A stretch of 64,000 nucleotides of DNA, from positions 15,454,797 through 15,518,796 of the forward strand of contig NC_054740.1 in the NCBI RefSeq assembly GCF_018143015.1. Direction: 5' to 3'. The translations under genes were made by a program, and so were the position numbers. This document shows, piece after piece, positions 28,001 to 43,000 of this stretch. Numbering within the stretch: position 1 is the stretch's first letter; each line of letters begins with the position of its first letter. The notes under the pieces were generated by a model, which made no database searches, was not told where the DNA came from, and saw nothing but the letters and a program-made list of their open reading frames with translations. The DNA is from Lytechinus variegatus. Its lineage: Eukaryota > Echinodermata > Echinoidea > Temnopleuroida > Toxopneustidae.

Positions 28001-31000
28001 TGACCATCAAACTGGACAGGAAACACTGACCGATGTCCAAAAATTACTTCCTTACCAGATACCTTCTTAGAGACAACTCGCATCAGTTCTGTTGCCATGG
28101 CGCCAGTTGCTGTTCCATTCCTACCATTTGATGCCTCACTGACTGGGAACTGGTACTCCACAAAATAAGTTCTAAAATAAAGTGCATATAAGGGCCAAAC
28201 ATGATAAACCCCAATCAACAGTATAATTTTCAATTCCCTTTCACATGGCATATATCTTTCTTGTTCATGTTAATCAAGAACATCTTAGATAATACTTAGA
28301 ATTATCAATACATGTATCTTAACTAGAGTAGAAGTAAAATATCAGGAACACATGGAAGGGCCATTGCTGTTCATTGCTGGTCCTAAATCGTGGGCCTACT
28401 GTCATCAGCATGTTAGTATGGTAAACATTGCCCTTTGGTCCATAGTAATTTAGCATTGGTCAAGTGTCTGCAAGGGATAAGATCATCATGTACATGTATC
28501 AAGGATATGTACTTACATCTTTTTCTGTGTTAATGGTCTTGGAGGTTTGCCCTTGATCCCTTTAGATCCTCCCTTCCCTGTCCGAACAGGGATCCGGCTT
28601 GTTGGTTCTGATCGGAGAGTAAGCTTATCAAGGGTTACCCTAGCAACATGGACACGTCCAAGAAGTGTCAGTCTCTCTACACTCAGACCAGTGGCAGGAT
28701 CAGTCTCACTATGACCTTCAAAACAAACCAAGGTATGATATTCAAAGTAGAGCTAATTCCTTTATCTTAATGATTATTTTTAGTTGACTTAACTAATACA
28801 GGCTACTGAAATCCTGACTATGATTAAATAAAAGCAAATGCGTTATAAAGCATCTCCTTCAATTAGTCCTGGATGACTCTACAGAGCAGAGGTATACACA
28901 AACTCTATATTCGCAATAAACTAAATCTGGGGCCAACTTCAAGCAAAAAATGAAAAAAAAAATAAAATAAAAGATCTCATGTCATTTTAAGGACAAAGTA
29001 ATGTGGGTTTTACTAAATGAAAACAAGATATTAACTTATTTCTATATATCAACATAAAATCAAGAAAAGATTAAATCACCTGGCTCTATACTTTTTTGCA
29101 CACTGCCAGAGTAAAATTTATGATAACAAATACTGGAGGATATACAAAAATAACTAAAGTAATAAATAATGACCAAAAGAAATAATAAAGAGGAATAATC
29201 TCACACAAATTGGAAACAATATTACCTCCATGATGATGACAACGATCTCGAGATGAAGCAAGGGACCCTGATGTTCTTGATTCACTCAATGATTGGCTGG
29301 TATCATCTCTCTCCTCCTCATCTTCCATCTCAATTCTTGATCTCCTTGAGTTATCATCATCTGCTTTATTAGGGTCTAAATAACCATTACTGCTGGCATC
29401 TTCCTGTGGCAGTCTTGGTGATGCAGTATCCACGGTCTTCCCTTGTTTGGTTCTCTTTGCCTGTTGTTAAAAAAAATCATTATTCCTCTCTTAAATCAGT
29501 AACTAATTACCATTTACTACCCAAAATTACACTTAATAATACATAATTTCAAACAAGCACAGGTAATAAAAACAATTATAGTTGTCAAACATTAGTGTTT
29601 TCAATTGATGTATAGGGCAAGCTAGGTTTTTACGAACCTTGCAATAAATCATTAAATAACATAAAGATATTCAAGAAGAATGTAGTAGCTCATTGATTTT
29701 GAACTTTGATGATTCAATAACTATGTAAATCATTCACAATCTGATATGCTTGTTCTGCTTGAATTAATCTATGAATAGCAAATTAAATAGCTTTACTATA
29801 TTTTTCTCCTTACACTTATGTTTTTCAGGATCCATGGGGGATGCAGGATTATGATGTTTGCTTGACATTGAGTAATAAAAAGGATGAAAAGATCATTTTA
29901 CCTTGTAAGGCTCACTGTCATCACTTGAATCTGAGTCTAATAGATCAGCCAGACTCTCATTACTACTGCTTGCCTACATAGAAATGAATTGCATACAGAA
30001 ATTACAAATTAAGTTACTTCTTGTAATAGTGAATATGCCGGATAGAATTAAACAGAATTTACAAGGGCATGAAAATTATATTGAGTATTATAGCAAATAA
30101 ATAATATCTGAAATATAGAATGAAAAAAAAGAAGTTATTTTTCATTTTTTTTACCTATTGCCCACTGGAATCAGCTGATCCCGGTACAAAGTCCATGGGA
30201 ATCTCAGAATGTAGTAGCAAAAAGGGGATAAGGAGTTTGAGGTGGGCGGCTTTAAGAGGGAATGGCCTAAAAACATGAAAGATGCAACAAAATGAGCAAC
30301 GTGGACAAAGGGATATGAGCAATTGGTGCAGGTATGAGGTAACTCTTGCCATCCCTGTTCAAAGAAACAAAAACCTATTTCAAACTTTGGTTATTTCTAC
30401 TATTTCTTTCACTGTTTCTTTTTCTCCTATTCTCCTACTTTCTTTCACCATCAAATTTTCTGATAAGCAACATGTTCATTCTTACGGCTCCTTTGTAGAA
30501 GAGTTCTTCCAGGATGCTGTTGTCATGAAGAGGATCCTCCTCCTCACTATAGACATCATCACTGTGAGATGATACACTCCCTGGAGGTGAAACACCCGAC
30601 TGATATGGGATAGATAATAGATAATAATGATAACAATAATGCATCTTATAAAATGCCCATATCCACAATGGTACTAATTGTCATTATAACCCTGGCCATA
30701 GCTGGCTTCTTTCAACATGCCTTGGTGTTTCAAGTACTGAATGTTCCCTCTAGGTACACATTTACTTCACCTGGGTAAAGTGCAGCACTATATGGATATA
30801 TTTCTTGCTGAAGGAAATAACACAATGACTGGGATTTGAGCTTTTGACCCTCTGAATGAAAGGTGAGAGTAAGAACCACTAGACCACAACACTCCTACAA
30901 TATTGACTGTTTTATTCACATCCTTTTTATCAAGACATTAATATCAGTTGGTATGACATTGATTTACATGTGCTTCACTCAAAATCCAGGGGAAAAGTGA

Positions 31001-34000
31001 TCCAAGTAGGAATTTATTCCTTGAAATGATTGCAGTATACTGGCACATTCATGCTTTAATGGGCATGTGGTCCCCTTCGAAAGGGTAAATGATGGTACAA
31101 ATTGCAAATTGAGTAGATTGTTTATATTTCAGTTACCTCCTATAATCAGTGCAATCATGCATGAAGAACTGTTCATGAGATTTGTGTAGGGTACTAAACA
31201 GTCTGAAATCCAATTAAAAGTAAAAGAATTTAAATTCCTGGCATGATCACAAGATGATTATTGGAAAATAGATACAAACAGGTAGAGTTAATGCAATATT
31301 AATCAATGCCAAACTGTTAACAAGAATTAGTTGCCTACAAATCCCACTTGTGTACATTAAATAGTGAATGTATATATCCTACTACAACTTACATGTAGAG
31401 CTTTTAGGTTTTTAAGATCCTTAACATTTAGCACATCTCCCACAAGAAGTTCTACTGCTCTGTTCTCTGTATCAGCATCTTCTTCATCATCCTCTTCATC
31501 CACTAGGTTTCCAAGGGCAACAATAGGGTCACCATCCCTGACCGGAACTTCATCTTGCTCTCCGTGAAGGAGCTCACGAAAGAGTTCACCAGTTGAACCT
31601 CTCCTAGGATAAGACAGATGAAAAGAATTTTATCATAAGTAATAGGCAAAAGCTACTTCAATAATAATAACAAAGTTCTTGTATAGCACATATCACATTA
31701 TGGCATAACATCCCTATGCACTTCCAGTGGACTTGGGTCATATTACCCTGGCTTGAGACCCGCAGCCTTTAATACAGCACAGAGCTATTTCAAGGAATAA
31801 ATTCCTGCAGGTACCCATTCACCTTACCTGAGTGCAGCACAAGGTGGATGAATACCTTGCTAAAGGAAATTACACAATGGCTGGGATTCGAACCCACGAT
31901 CCTTTTTCAAAGTCAGAAGACTAATCCACTGGGCCACAACGCTCGACAATATAGATTCAGTTTTAATAATCGAGTATAAATTGTGTAAACAGACAAATAC
32001 ATTTGTAGCATTTTCATTGATGTCAATAAATTGATGTATATAATTATATTTTAGAAGGAAAAGGATACAAAATAATTCATATGGGCTTTGCAAAAGTGGT
32101 TAAATAGAAACTGGATTTTTAGAGGCATCAATCTCCTGGGAAAAGACAGATATGATAACAATTATAGACAAAAGTTATATACAGTTCTAATAATTGTGAA
32201 TGAATTATGTAAACATAAAAATACATTAGTAGCATACTTTTAATGGATGTATCATCGATGTATGTAATAATATTTTAAAAGGAAAGGGATACAAGATAAT
32301 TCATTTTGTCTTCGTGAACAAGGTTAGATAGAAACTGAATTTTTATGGGCATGAATGACAATTTATTTGAGTTCTTTGGACCTGCCATTAACAATCCGAA
32401 AGGAATGAACCAGACTCAAATCAAGGTCCAGAGTCAGTCTGATGGTAAAATCATTGGTAAACTACCAATTGGTCTGCACCTTTTGGCCCAAATTCAAAAG
32501 GTGGTTTTGAAAACCCACGGCTGACTCCATGGTTTATGTAGATTTCCTGTATAAATTACGCATAATTTGGCGTGTATCGGGCGCGTGTATGAAAAATGTC
32601 CAATGCTGATGCGCGCTTTTGTCGCAGTGCGCCAGTTTGACGCCTCTTACCATTTTTAGATATGCTATAGTATTCATGGATCCACTCTTAAAACAGTGGA
32701 CTCATGAATACTATAGCATATCTAAAAATGGAACAAGGCGTCAAACTGGCGCACTGCGACAAAAGCGCGCATCAGCATTGGAAATTTTTCATACACGCGC
32801 CCGATACGCGCCAAATTATGTGTAATTTGTACAGGAAATCTACATAAACCATGGAGTCAACCGTGGGTTTCCAAAACCATGTTTGTGAATTCTGGCCAGT
32901 TTGTCTACTTTCCATTCAGTCTCATCCCACATTGTCTAATCCTATCTAACCATTATGACAAATTACCTCTTGGCAAATTAAACATTTTGCCTACTTTTCA
33001 TTTAAGCTTTACCCATTCTGTCCACTTGGGCTAACACCACTTAGTCTATATGGTTTGATGATTTTTTTATTAAGAAAATGTTAATTTGACAAAGTGCAAA
33101 ATAACTTACATGACATGGAAATCAGACCATCTCGGCATTAGATGAAATGATTTTTAGAATTTATACCAAGTGAGTATTAGGTCAATTGATGATTTGACCA
33201 AAAAGTAATTATACCAAATTGATAGAAGACCAAGTGGGTTTAACCATGATGGTGTCTGACAATCTGATAATTAGACTATCTGCTAGTAGACATAGTGGAC
33301 ACAAAGCAAATCACTTACCTTCTGTATTTCCTCTGCCCCTCAGCAACTCCGCTCCCGTCATTATCCTGTGTCCTCTGGCCTACAGACGCTTGCCTTCTTG
33401 TCGAGTGGTGACCTAACTCTTCTTTGATCATAGCATCTCTCAGCTTCTTGCCTCTATCAAGCAAGGCTGATATGAGATCTGGATTCAATTTGTCTGGGAC
33501 AGTGTTGCCCATTTGATGAGTGGGTAGTGATCTAGTGTTGTTTGTGATTGGTAAGGTTGATAGTGGTTTCCTAGATAGGTCTGTGGAAGAAAAAAATAAT
33601 AATCTTGGTGGATGTTTCATGTAGCTGTTGAGAAAAATACACATAACTTTCTAAACAGTTGAATTTACTGGATTGTTGCTTTCCTAATTATTTTTTTATG
33701 ATGTAAACTAAGGCTGCTAGAAAAAAACATGATACTGATAACAATATGACTGCAAGAATAGAAAAAAAAAATACTTTTACATAGCACAAGTATTTACTAT
33801 CCCCCTCCCCCCCCCCCCAAAAAAAAAAGTAAGAAAAACCTTGAAATCATCTATTCTTTCAACCTACTTGAAGTCATCAGAGGCATTTTATAAGGATATT
33901 TGTGAGTTAAGAATAATTTTACACACAACTAGAATATATTTCTTGTAGATAAATCAGATTCACTAAACTAAAGTTAAATTATGATTTTTGTAGATTAAAA

Positions 34001-37000
34001 TTTATTTCATTTATCAAAAAGCATTTGAAGGCAAACGTTACTATTTATGAAAATTTGATGAGGGGCAATATGGAGTTTAAGCCAGGATGATATAGAATAT
34101 AATATTTGGCACAAGAACATGACCCCCACTCCTGTACGATAATTTACCTTGTTTGGCATCCAATGGCATCATGTGACTACTCTGAGATAATGGTTTTGAT
34201 AAATGACCAATACCAGTGCTGTAATCAGACTCAAGATCCCTAGATGCTGCATCAGAGTGAACCTGAAAAAGAAATCAGAGTTATCAGGAAAAAAATAAAT
34301 TGCACCAAGCACAATGGTAGATGACAAGTACAACAGTTATTTGCAAGCTTAAATTTTTGATGAGCAGGTATTGATATATGATGCTCAACATCTGGAGATA
34401 ATATCAATGCCATCAATCAGTATCAATAATTTTTGTATAGTAGGTGGACCAAATTACAAGAGGATTATTTTCACACCAACTCAAACAGTCAAAGAGAAAC
34501 AACTAACCTTAGAATTGCCAGATGTGAATGGGCCCTCTGTAGAGCTTGAACCAGGAAATATCTTCTTCTTCATACCTGATCTAGAGGAAGCATGGGATGA
34601 GGTGGAACGATGAGATGTCTTAGATCGGACACTGTCCTGATCGGTAGGCCTAGAGGGGGCCATCATACTAGCATCAGTTGTTGGGAGCGAACTGGAACTA
34701 TCATAAGATGCTATCATCGTGGATGAAGAATTGATAAATGAATAAAATTAGTTACTGCAGGGAATAACATTGCTTCTGAACTTTGATTAGAAATTGGTTA
34801 CAGAACACAAAATCTACAACATGAAATATATTTTGTGGAGCAGTCTTTAAAAAAAAAAATGTGGAGCAAATTGCAAAACCATACCAGGAATATTATGTTT
34901 TGTATTTTGTATTAAGACAATTTTATGTCTTTCAGTCTTCGGTGTGGTTCCACTTATGTAAAAATATTGTTAAATTTCAGATAGATCTTGTTTTTCACCA
35001 CTTTCTATGCTTATTTATCACATGATTTATTGCTGGCTCCCTATCAGTCAAATATCATCTAATTTCTATTGAAATCAAACTTTTTTCTGCAATTGTCAAG
35101 GTTTCCCAAAATCTTACAAACACTCAGGTAGTAATACACCATTATTGACACACTCCTGAATAAAAATTCTTACAATACAAACAATACATAGATATCTACA
35201 AATTTTGAGAACGTTTTGTTATTAACCACACAAATACTTATAATACACCTTATATCTTTTCATGCAAGACTCACTAGTTAAGTAGAGCAGTTTTCAAACT
35301 GGAGGGCTACTTTAGGTAATTTGACAAATATTATTATTAATGTTATTACTTCCAATGGTACTCACTTATAAGAGGTTCAAACATCATAGCAATCTGTACC
35401 TCTGCAATTTTCTGGGAATCTTTCACTGAAAATACTGGATATGTCCTAAAAGGTGAGGATAATTCATTTATATAGGTAATCAGGTGCTGACTTTCATACA
35501 TGTAGTACTATTCACATTGTCGGTTACTACTTTGGTCTTGAAGTGTGTAGCAGGGTGTAAATGAGACAGTGGGTGATTTCAGGTTCAGTGTTAACCTTTT
35601 GGTGTTCAATTTTTACACGATTATAACACCAAACATAAAATGAAGATAGTCCCCAAAAGTCACTCACTAGTTGTTGAGATGTCAATAATGTGATCTGAAT
35701 CAGTTTTAGAAACTCTAAGTTTTGGAGCTAGGGGAAGCAATCCAAAATTTCAACACCAACACCAAGGCCAACATCGGACTTAAAATCACCCAATGAGATA
35801 GAAAGTGTCATAATTAAGAACAAACTGAAGCAGCATGATGCTTTATCCTTTGATAAATATTATTTTTCATATCATGCTGTAAATCAATGTTAAAAAGTAT
35901 TTGTCTTGTTTCGGCTTGTTTCTCCATTAAAAAATTAGAGTAATCACAAAACTTCTATATTCCTTGCTGCTAAAAAATGCTCACTACTGTAAATGGCTAT
36001 TGCTGTAAAGAAAACAAACAATAATAATCACGATATTGCTGAAGATGTTGGAATATCTCTTACGCCAGAAAAGTGGCTATTATAGAATGGATGAGAAAAT
36101 CCCTGCAATCTGATTGGTTGAGAGCTACATGTATGCAAGAATTTTTACTGGGCTGCACAAACGATATCCCGATAATCAAAACGATATCCACTGTAAACAC
36201 GCTATCGCCCGAAAAGGTCATTGTGATGTCATCGCGCATGTACTGTTACGCTTGTTTACGTCAAAATTTTGAATTTTCGATCAAGGCAGTATGAATCAAA
36301 TAAAAGATGCAAAATGATATGTAAGTACAACTACAGTACCGTAATTATCATAGGGATTAAAACTGCCCGTACTCGTTAGTTGAGAAGTCCAGACATACGA
36401 TCTAATGTTAGAATTAGATCTACCGCCCTGGGCTGGATGTGCACAGGCAAATCTCCAGTGCAGGCCCAGGCAGGCGCTGGCCCCTGGCGCGGCCCAGGCA
36501 TACACTCACAGCTATTGGAGGTCGGAGGCTGCCTCATCTTGTCAATGCAAAGCTGTATCTGGTATTTTGGGTATAATAATGCCTTTGCGCCAACATATTA
36601 TCCAGTTAAGCCCATATTTATGTCTAGGGTTATCAAAGTGTCTGCATTTCATTTTGGAATTTTCATGCATCTGGTAAAAAAAATAATGCGTCCGGTAATT
36701 TTTTTCATGCGACCAGTACATTGAATTTACTGGACGCATGAAATTATCATGCATCCGGTAAATCATTCATTTTTGTGGTTTATTCAATATTTTTTTCCAT
36801 TCTATAAAACAGATGATGCATGGGTTTCTTTCGTGGGTCAGTGGAACAGTGTGCACGCAGTAACTTTGGCATTATGGTCTAAACCCACGCGGCTGCGCCT
36901 TGTGGGTTAAACCATGCCAAAGTTACCTTGTGCACACAATTCCTACTGATCCACTCTAACCAATGCATCATTTGTATACTAGTTCATGGCTTGGGATTGC

Positions 37001-40000
37001 TTTTAATACATACCCACTGATTGGTTTTTGTGGTGACATGACACTGATCTCATTGACCTGAGCTCTACCTGCAACAACCATAGAAGAACCTCGAAGGACA
37101 TCTACACTAACACTACCCATATGTACATACACGTCAGTTAAGGATTACAAATATGGCCACCGCACATTATATGATCAGTCTGCAACCCAAATTTGGTGCT
37201 AATATTGAGACATAGAATATCTTACGACGTAATGTTATAATTTTGTACTTTGTACAAATACCTATGTTCAAATCTGTGACTATGTTATCATCCTTATTAG
37301 AATAAAAGTGAATTTAATATCTAGTCGTAATGACATCACAGCAATCATACTATTGGGTACAAATTTATACTAATTTGGACTTTACTCCAAAATAAAGGCT
37401 TGCGATCATTCAAAACTGTTCAAGTATTCTTTCAGTTAATGTGAACCTCAAAAAAAAAAAAAAAATTATGGTCTAAACCATGCCAAAGTTACCTTGTGCA
37501 CACAGTTCCTACTGACCCACTCTAACCAATGCATCATTTGTATACTAGTTCATGGCTTGGGATTGCTCTTAATACATACCCACTGATTGGTTTTTGTGGT
37601 GACATGACACTGATCTCATTGACCTGAGCTCTACCTGCAACAACCATAGAAGAACCTCGAAGGACATCTACACTAACACTACCCATATGTACATACACGT
37701 CAGTTAAGGATTACAAATATGGCCACCGCACATTATATGATCAGTCTGCAACCCAAATTTGGTGCTAATATTGAGACATAGAATATCTTACGACGTAATG
37801 TTATAATTTTGTACTTTGTACAAATACCTATGTTCAAATCTGTGACTATGTTATCATCCTTATTAGAATAAAAGTGAATTTAATATCTAGTCGTAATGAT
37901 ATCACAGCAATCATACTATTGGGTACAAATTTATACTAATTTGGACTTTACTCCAAAATAAAGGCTTGCAATCATTCAAAACTGTTCAAGTATTCTTTCA
38001 GTTAATGTGAACCTCAAATAAGAAGATACTACATGTAATAATTCTTATTTTCAGAAAATGAGTGAAATGCGATTTGCTCCAAAATCAAATCGTGAACCAG
38101 TCGTAAGGTGTGCAGTTGCCTTTACAAAGAATAAAATGTGACTGAAGTTGTAATGAAATTGCGAGTTGTTTGTGGTATGTAATGCATCACTGCATTTGGT
38201 CATTAGTCACACCCAAGTTACTCCCTTTTTTAACTTGCCCTGTTAATAACAAGTTTAATGTTCATGTTTGAACAGTTAAGTTGGCAATTCCTGGAAAGCC
38301 ACTGTCAGACTTGCATCAGCTCAAGCAGCACACCTATTGTTCAAGGAGGAGGGGTAGTCTATTGTGTCACACCCCCAACTTGAGTGTTGAATAGTGTAAT
38401 GTCAAGTATCTACACACCCGTGAAATTATTTGCTACACATGTAAATACTGAAATACTGATAAAATTTATTAGAATTTTGGTGAGATATTGAATATTTCTT
38501 AAATCTTAAGGATATCGCTGAGATAAGCTGTAAATTGCTTTGGTCCACATCTTATTGGAAATCGAGCAACAGTCTGACTCTCAGCTTTCCCTTGGTTCTT
38601 GCCATCTACAGGCCTGAAAAGATGAGATGCAGAAATAATTTAATAGTAATAAAATAAAAAGATCTTGATGGACTCCTGAAATAAATTGTGTACTTGAAAA
38701 TTGTACATGAAAATGATATACCAAATAGATGTAAGCAACATTTTTTAGAACTTGCATACCATGAGCCAGGGTTGGGCTAAATTGCCTTCTTCAATTACAA
38801 TTACATAATTGAAGAAATGTTAAATTACAATTACATTTCAATTAAATTACATCTTTTTTAACTAGAATGACCAATTACTTTTGTCAATTACAACTTCAAG
38901 TACTATCTAAAAACGTAAAAACTGAAACCAAGTACCACCTATTTCAACATAATTTTAAGTTACAAGGAAACTGACAAGATGAAGATTTAATAAAGAACAC
39001 TGATTCTGCCTGTTACTCTCTTTGATGCTGAAGCAGCTGACATGCAACCAAATCATAACTTAAGTTTATTGTTAAGTAATTGAATTTAATAAAAAGTAAT
39101 TGACAGTAATTGAAGTCAATTACATTTTTTTAATTACAATTACTTTCTTTTTCAAAACTTCAATTACAATTACTAAAAATAGTGTAATTACGTCACTGAT
39201 AATTTATTTTGTAATTGAGCAAATATATATGCTCAGGCCTCAGTTCCTCCAAAAAATGAAAAAAAAAATGGTGGCAGCTAAATAACACTAAAAGTAGTTT
39301 GTAAATACTTATTGGAAACTGGGCCAAAAGGTAAATTCAATAGTGCCCAGTGATACAAGAAAATTTTTTTTTTAAAGTTCTTATAGAATCAGTCAAGAAA
39401 TTCAATTACCACAATATTTATTTTATCCTCATTTGTTGAAATTTCCCTAATTAGGAAAAGTTGGATTGTGGCATGCAATATGTATATCATTATTTATGCA
39501 TATTTTCCTATGATCTGTTAAAGATGTAAATAAGCAAGCATACCTGAAAATTGTTCCACTGGATGTTTCTCCCCACCATCTCAACCTGACATGGGTAGAT
39601 TCAGGAAGCTTGGGCGTGGTCCATGTTACCTTGGTGATGGCTACCCTAAGAAAACATCGGAGTGGACCTTCCACTGCAGGAGGGAGACTGGTTGAGGATT
39701 TCACATCTTCCTTAGGACCTACAAAAAATGTCAATATTAAACAAAAAAACTTTTAATGACCACCTTCTTTGCATTCCTACATGTAGAATATCATGAGCTA
39801 AAAATCTAACAGTGCATCAACCTCACAGGTTGATGAACTGGTATATCAAAGGAACACTGATGGAAATTCCGAAAGAGGGGTGGTGCCTAAACCTATATCT
39901 GAATGCACAGATGCTTTTGAGAACACAGCAGAGTCAAGGCAGTTTTATGTACGATGTAGCAGTGTACTAAATGTACTGTATGTTTCCGTTGATATACTGT

Positions 40001-43000
40001 AAATGGTAACACAAACATGACTGGCTGGCGTGTTCATACTCTCAGCTGTGTTACATGACAGTGAGCGATAAAAGAAGAACCTGATCCTGAATGTTTGTCA
40101 GAAAAATTAAGTATTTCCCTGCATATATTTCAGAAAGGTGGTAAGCTGATTATTTTCACTATTCTTTTCTCTTAATGATTGCGACCTCTTTTGCCCATCA
40201 AACGGAGGAATTATGGAGTAATCAAGGAGGGTGCGCTAGCGCACAGTTAAGCATTGCAGTTAAGCGTTGGTTGAACCTCCACCATTACAAGCCCAATGGC
40301 AGACATCCGTCTGTGCAGGTGTTTTTTTTAAACAATGCAATGTCTATTAGCCACGGCCCCTCCCCCACTCACACAATTAAAATAATATTCCAACATACTG
40401 ACAGATCAACTTTTAATTTCGTACGAATTTTCTTCTTCATTACCGTAGGTGATCTGTCAATCAACAGATCCGCAATCAATTAATTCCAGATGTCACTAGT
40501 CTCCCAAAATAGGCCCAGTTATGTATAGATTCAAAATAAAATAACAAAATTGTAATTTTTAGGTTTTGAGAGGTACTTCAAATGAAAAATATTTTGCAAA
40601 ATATTTCTAAAAATGTGGGTGGTGCCACAAGTGGGGTTTGGGACATGGTGTGGTCAATGGACAATTTTTTTTTCAATAAGTAAAAGGCACCACATGTGTG
40701 TCTATCTCAAAGAATACTTCATGAATGAGTTGTTTACAGAGACGTAAATTGGACCCAAGACTGTAGGCTGATTTAGTCATATGCAGGGGTGTTGCACTTG
40801 GAGGGATGCATTATACAAGCATTGATTTTGGAAAGACTTTTCATTGGAACAATTAAGTGAGAGTTTTAATCTCATTTCATACTAGCATGATTAGTTTCTT
40901 TTGAAATAGATATCACAGAGAAGGGGGAATAAAAGGCTTACTCTCATACATGTATGAGGAAGAGACAATACTCTACCTGGATCTTTGTTCAATAATAGAA
41001 AACCCTATTGGGAAATCTTCAAAGTAGGCCAACTATTGGCTTAGAAGACATGATTCGCAATGAACAATCAAATGATTCAATTGTTTTTTTCAGGAAATCG
41101 AATAGTAAAATTGACATTCGTCCCAGGCCTGTTGTTAATGTTATGAAACCTGATACATTTACACTGACTTGCGCAATTGATTGATGTCAGCACTTGCCAG
41201 GTGAATGAACTTTCCTAGATTTCTTGTGTGGATAAATCTTTGAAAACTGAGACAGTCCCTGTACGTAATCTGGGACGATCCCAATTTGCTGACCAGCATC
41301 TCGCTTAGACCAAAACTTCGGTCTCTGTTATGTTGGTTGTTCCGCTGAACTACATTGGCTCCACCTACCAAATACAGAGACCGAAGTTCCAGCGCGATCT
41401 GTACAGGGGACTCAATGTAGTGTTGTTATCTAGAAAAAAAATCCCGGTCCGAAACCGTCCCGGCAACTTCAAAATTTCCTAATCGGGATCCCGGCTCGTC
41501 CCGAATCCCGAAACATATCTCCACGCACAAATGCAATCCAAAAGTGTATACCTACATTTCCAGCCTTAAACACTGCGCACTGGCGGTGCACCAGACAGTC
41601 AAAGCATAGAACTAATAACTGTTAGCTCCATGGTCAAAGTGTGCATGCCACCACCGCAAATTGTAAACATTCACTCAAAACGTGGGGAAAATAATGATGA
41701 GACAGTCAAAGCGTGCCACCACCGCAAACTGTAAACATTGATGACCACTGACATGACCCGAATTATGTTTGAGTCGATCCAGCTGCTGATCTGACAGTCC
41801 AATAACACACGAGTCGGTGCCTCGGTGCGCACGTGGTTGACAGTTATAAGCAAATTGCGTAATGTCTTGTCAGTGCGCCTGTGGCCCAGCCCGGAATATG
41901 GATTAACTTTCAGTTTCACTCTCTCTCCCTCTCTCGTAACTCTGAACAGTATGATATCACCAAGGAGATATCTCCTTGATATCACTACTACTGAGAAAAG
42001 TGAATACTATCTTATCAGAGAAGCTTATTTGGAAATTTACACAAGATTAGTCCCGGCGGCCGGCACTTCGCATCAAAACAACAAACTCATTTTTTCTTTA
42101 ATCATGAATTACTTTCGATCAAGAAAACATTATTTGAATAGGTACTCAGACTATTCACAGTAAAAAAAATATTTTGAACAACTATTTAAATATTAAGAAA
42201 CATTGTTTAAGCCAGTCAATAGACAACTATTTTTTAAACTATTAAACCAATAGAATTTTTTTAAAACTTTAAACAGTTTGTTTTTAAATATTTTTTGCAA
42301 TTTCCAACGATATCATTTAAAACTGTTAATATCATTGGAAATTTGTTTGATGCATTTAACAACATATTTTTACAACATATAGGGTATGATATGACTTTCA
42401 AAACAATGTTGTTTCAAAGTTTAAACAACGCCACTTTAAACATCGCCAATTCTAACAGCGTTTTGGTACAATTTTATAATTTAAGTCGAAATATATCTAG
42501 GAGAAATAATTTGACCATAGAGCTATTAACAGCTCCATGATTTGACCATAGAGCTTTGACCGACTGGTTTGCAATTGTAAACATCAAGTCAACAGATGGC
42601 AGATGGTCCCCAGTCGTGAACGACCAAGCACTTCCCGTAATCCCCCCCCCTTCTCTCTCTCTCTCTCTCTTCCGGCTCTAACCAGCTGAAACATGATGCG
42701 CATTCGTCTAGTTGTTATTTGCAAACCCTTTCGCAAAAAAATACCCCAACAAATACAATCATCACAAAATTAATGGCGACTTTTTTAAATGACTAAATTT
42801 GCAAATACTCATAGATCATCATCGTCAATTGTTAGTAAATTATTTCATGATAAATTCACTAGTCCATACATATCGTAGCAGATTCAACTCGAAAGTATGG
42901 GGTAGATGAATGACTCAGTAAAACGAACTGAGGCGAAAGAGGTCTGCACATGAGACTATAGAGTAGACGATTGTTGTCTGCGTAGATCTCTCGGAGCCGT

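Larger units (their letters stand above)
37465..38018. repeat. tandem duplication unit 2 (contains exon 4 copy A)
   Basis: Only scattered single-base differences from unit 1 (for example gacccactc versus gatccactc), so the duplication is recent. It carries a full U12 acceptor, the exon and its donor. Confidence 0.93.

Noticed and set aside
30155..30260. Possible extra exon between exons 10 and 11
   Set aside because: A gtaaaa donor is present but no acceptor gives an in-frame, family-like segment; exons 10 and 11 already join in phase 0.
31880..31947. Possible tRNA gene (B box and A box present)
   Set aside because: The flanking body and ATT tail show a SINE; pairing of the arms is too poor for a functional tRNA.
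36380..36766. Overlapping frames of 70 to 114 codons near the C2CD3 exon 4-5 intron
   Set aside because: Frames occur on both strands over short inverted repeats (gcgtccggtaa words); no splice sites or homology.
37014..37688. Both exon 4 copies used together in one transcript
   Set aside because: Joining them shifts the frame and yields a stop after about three codons.
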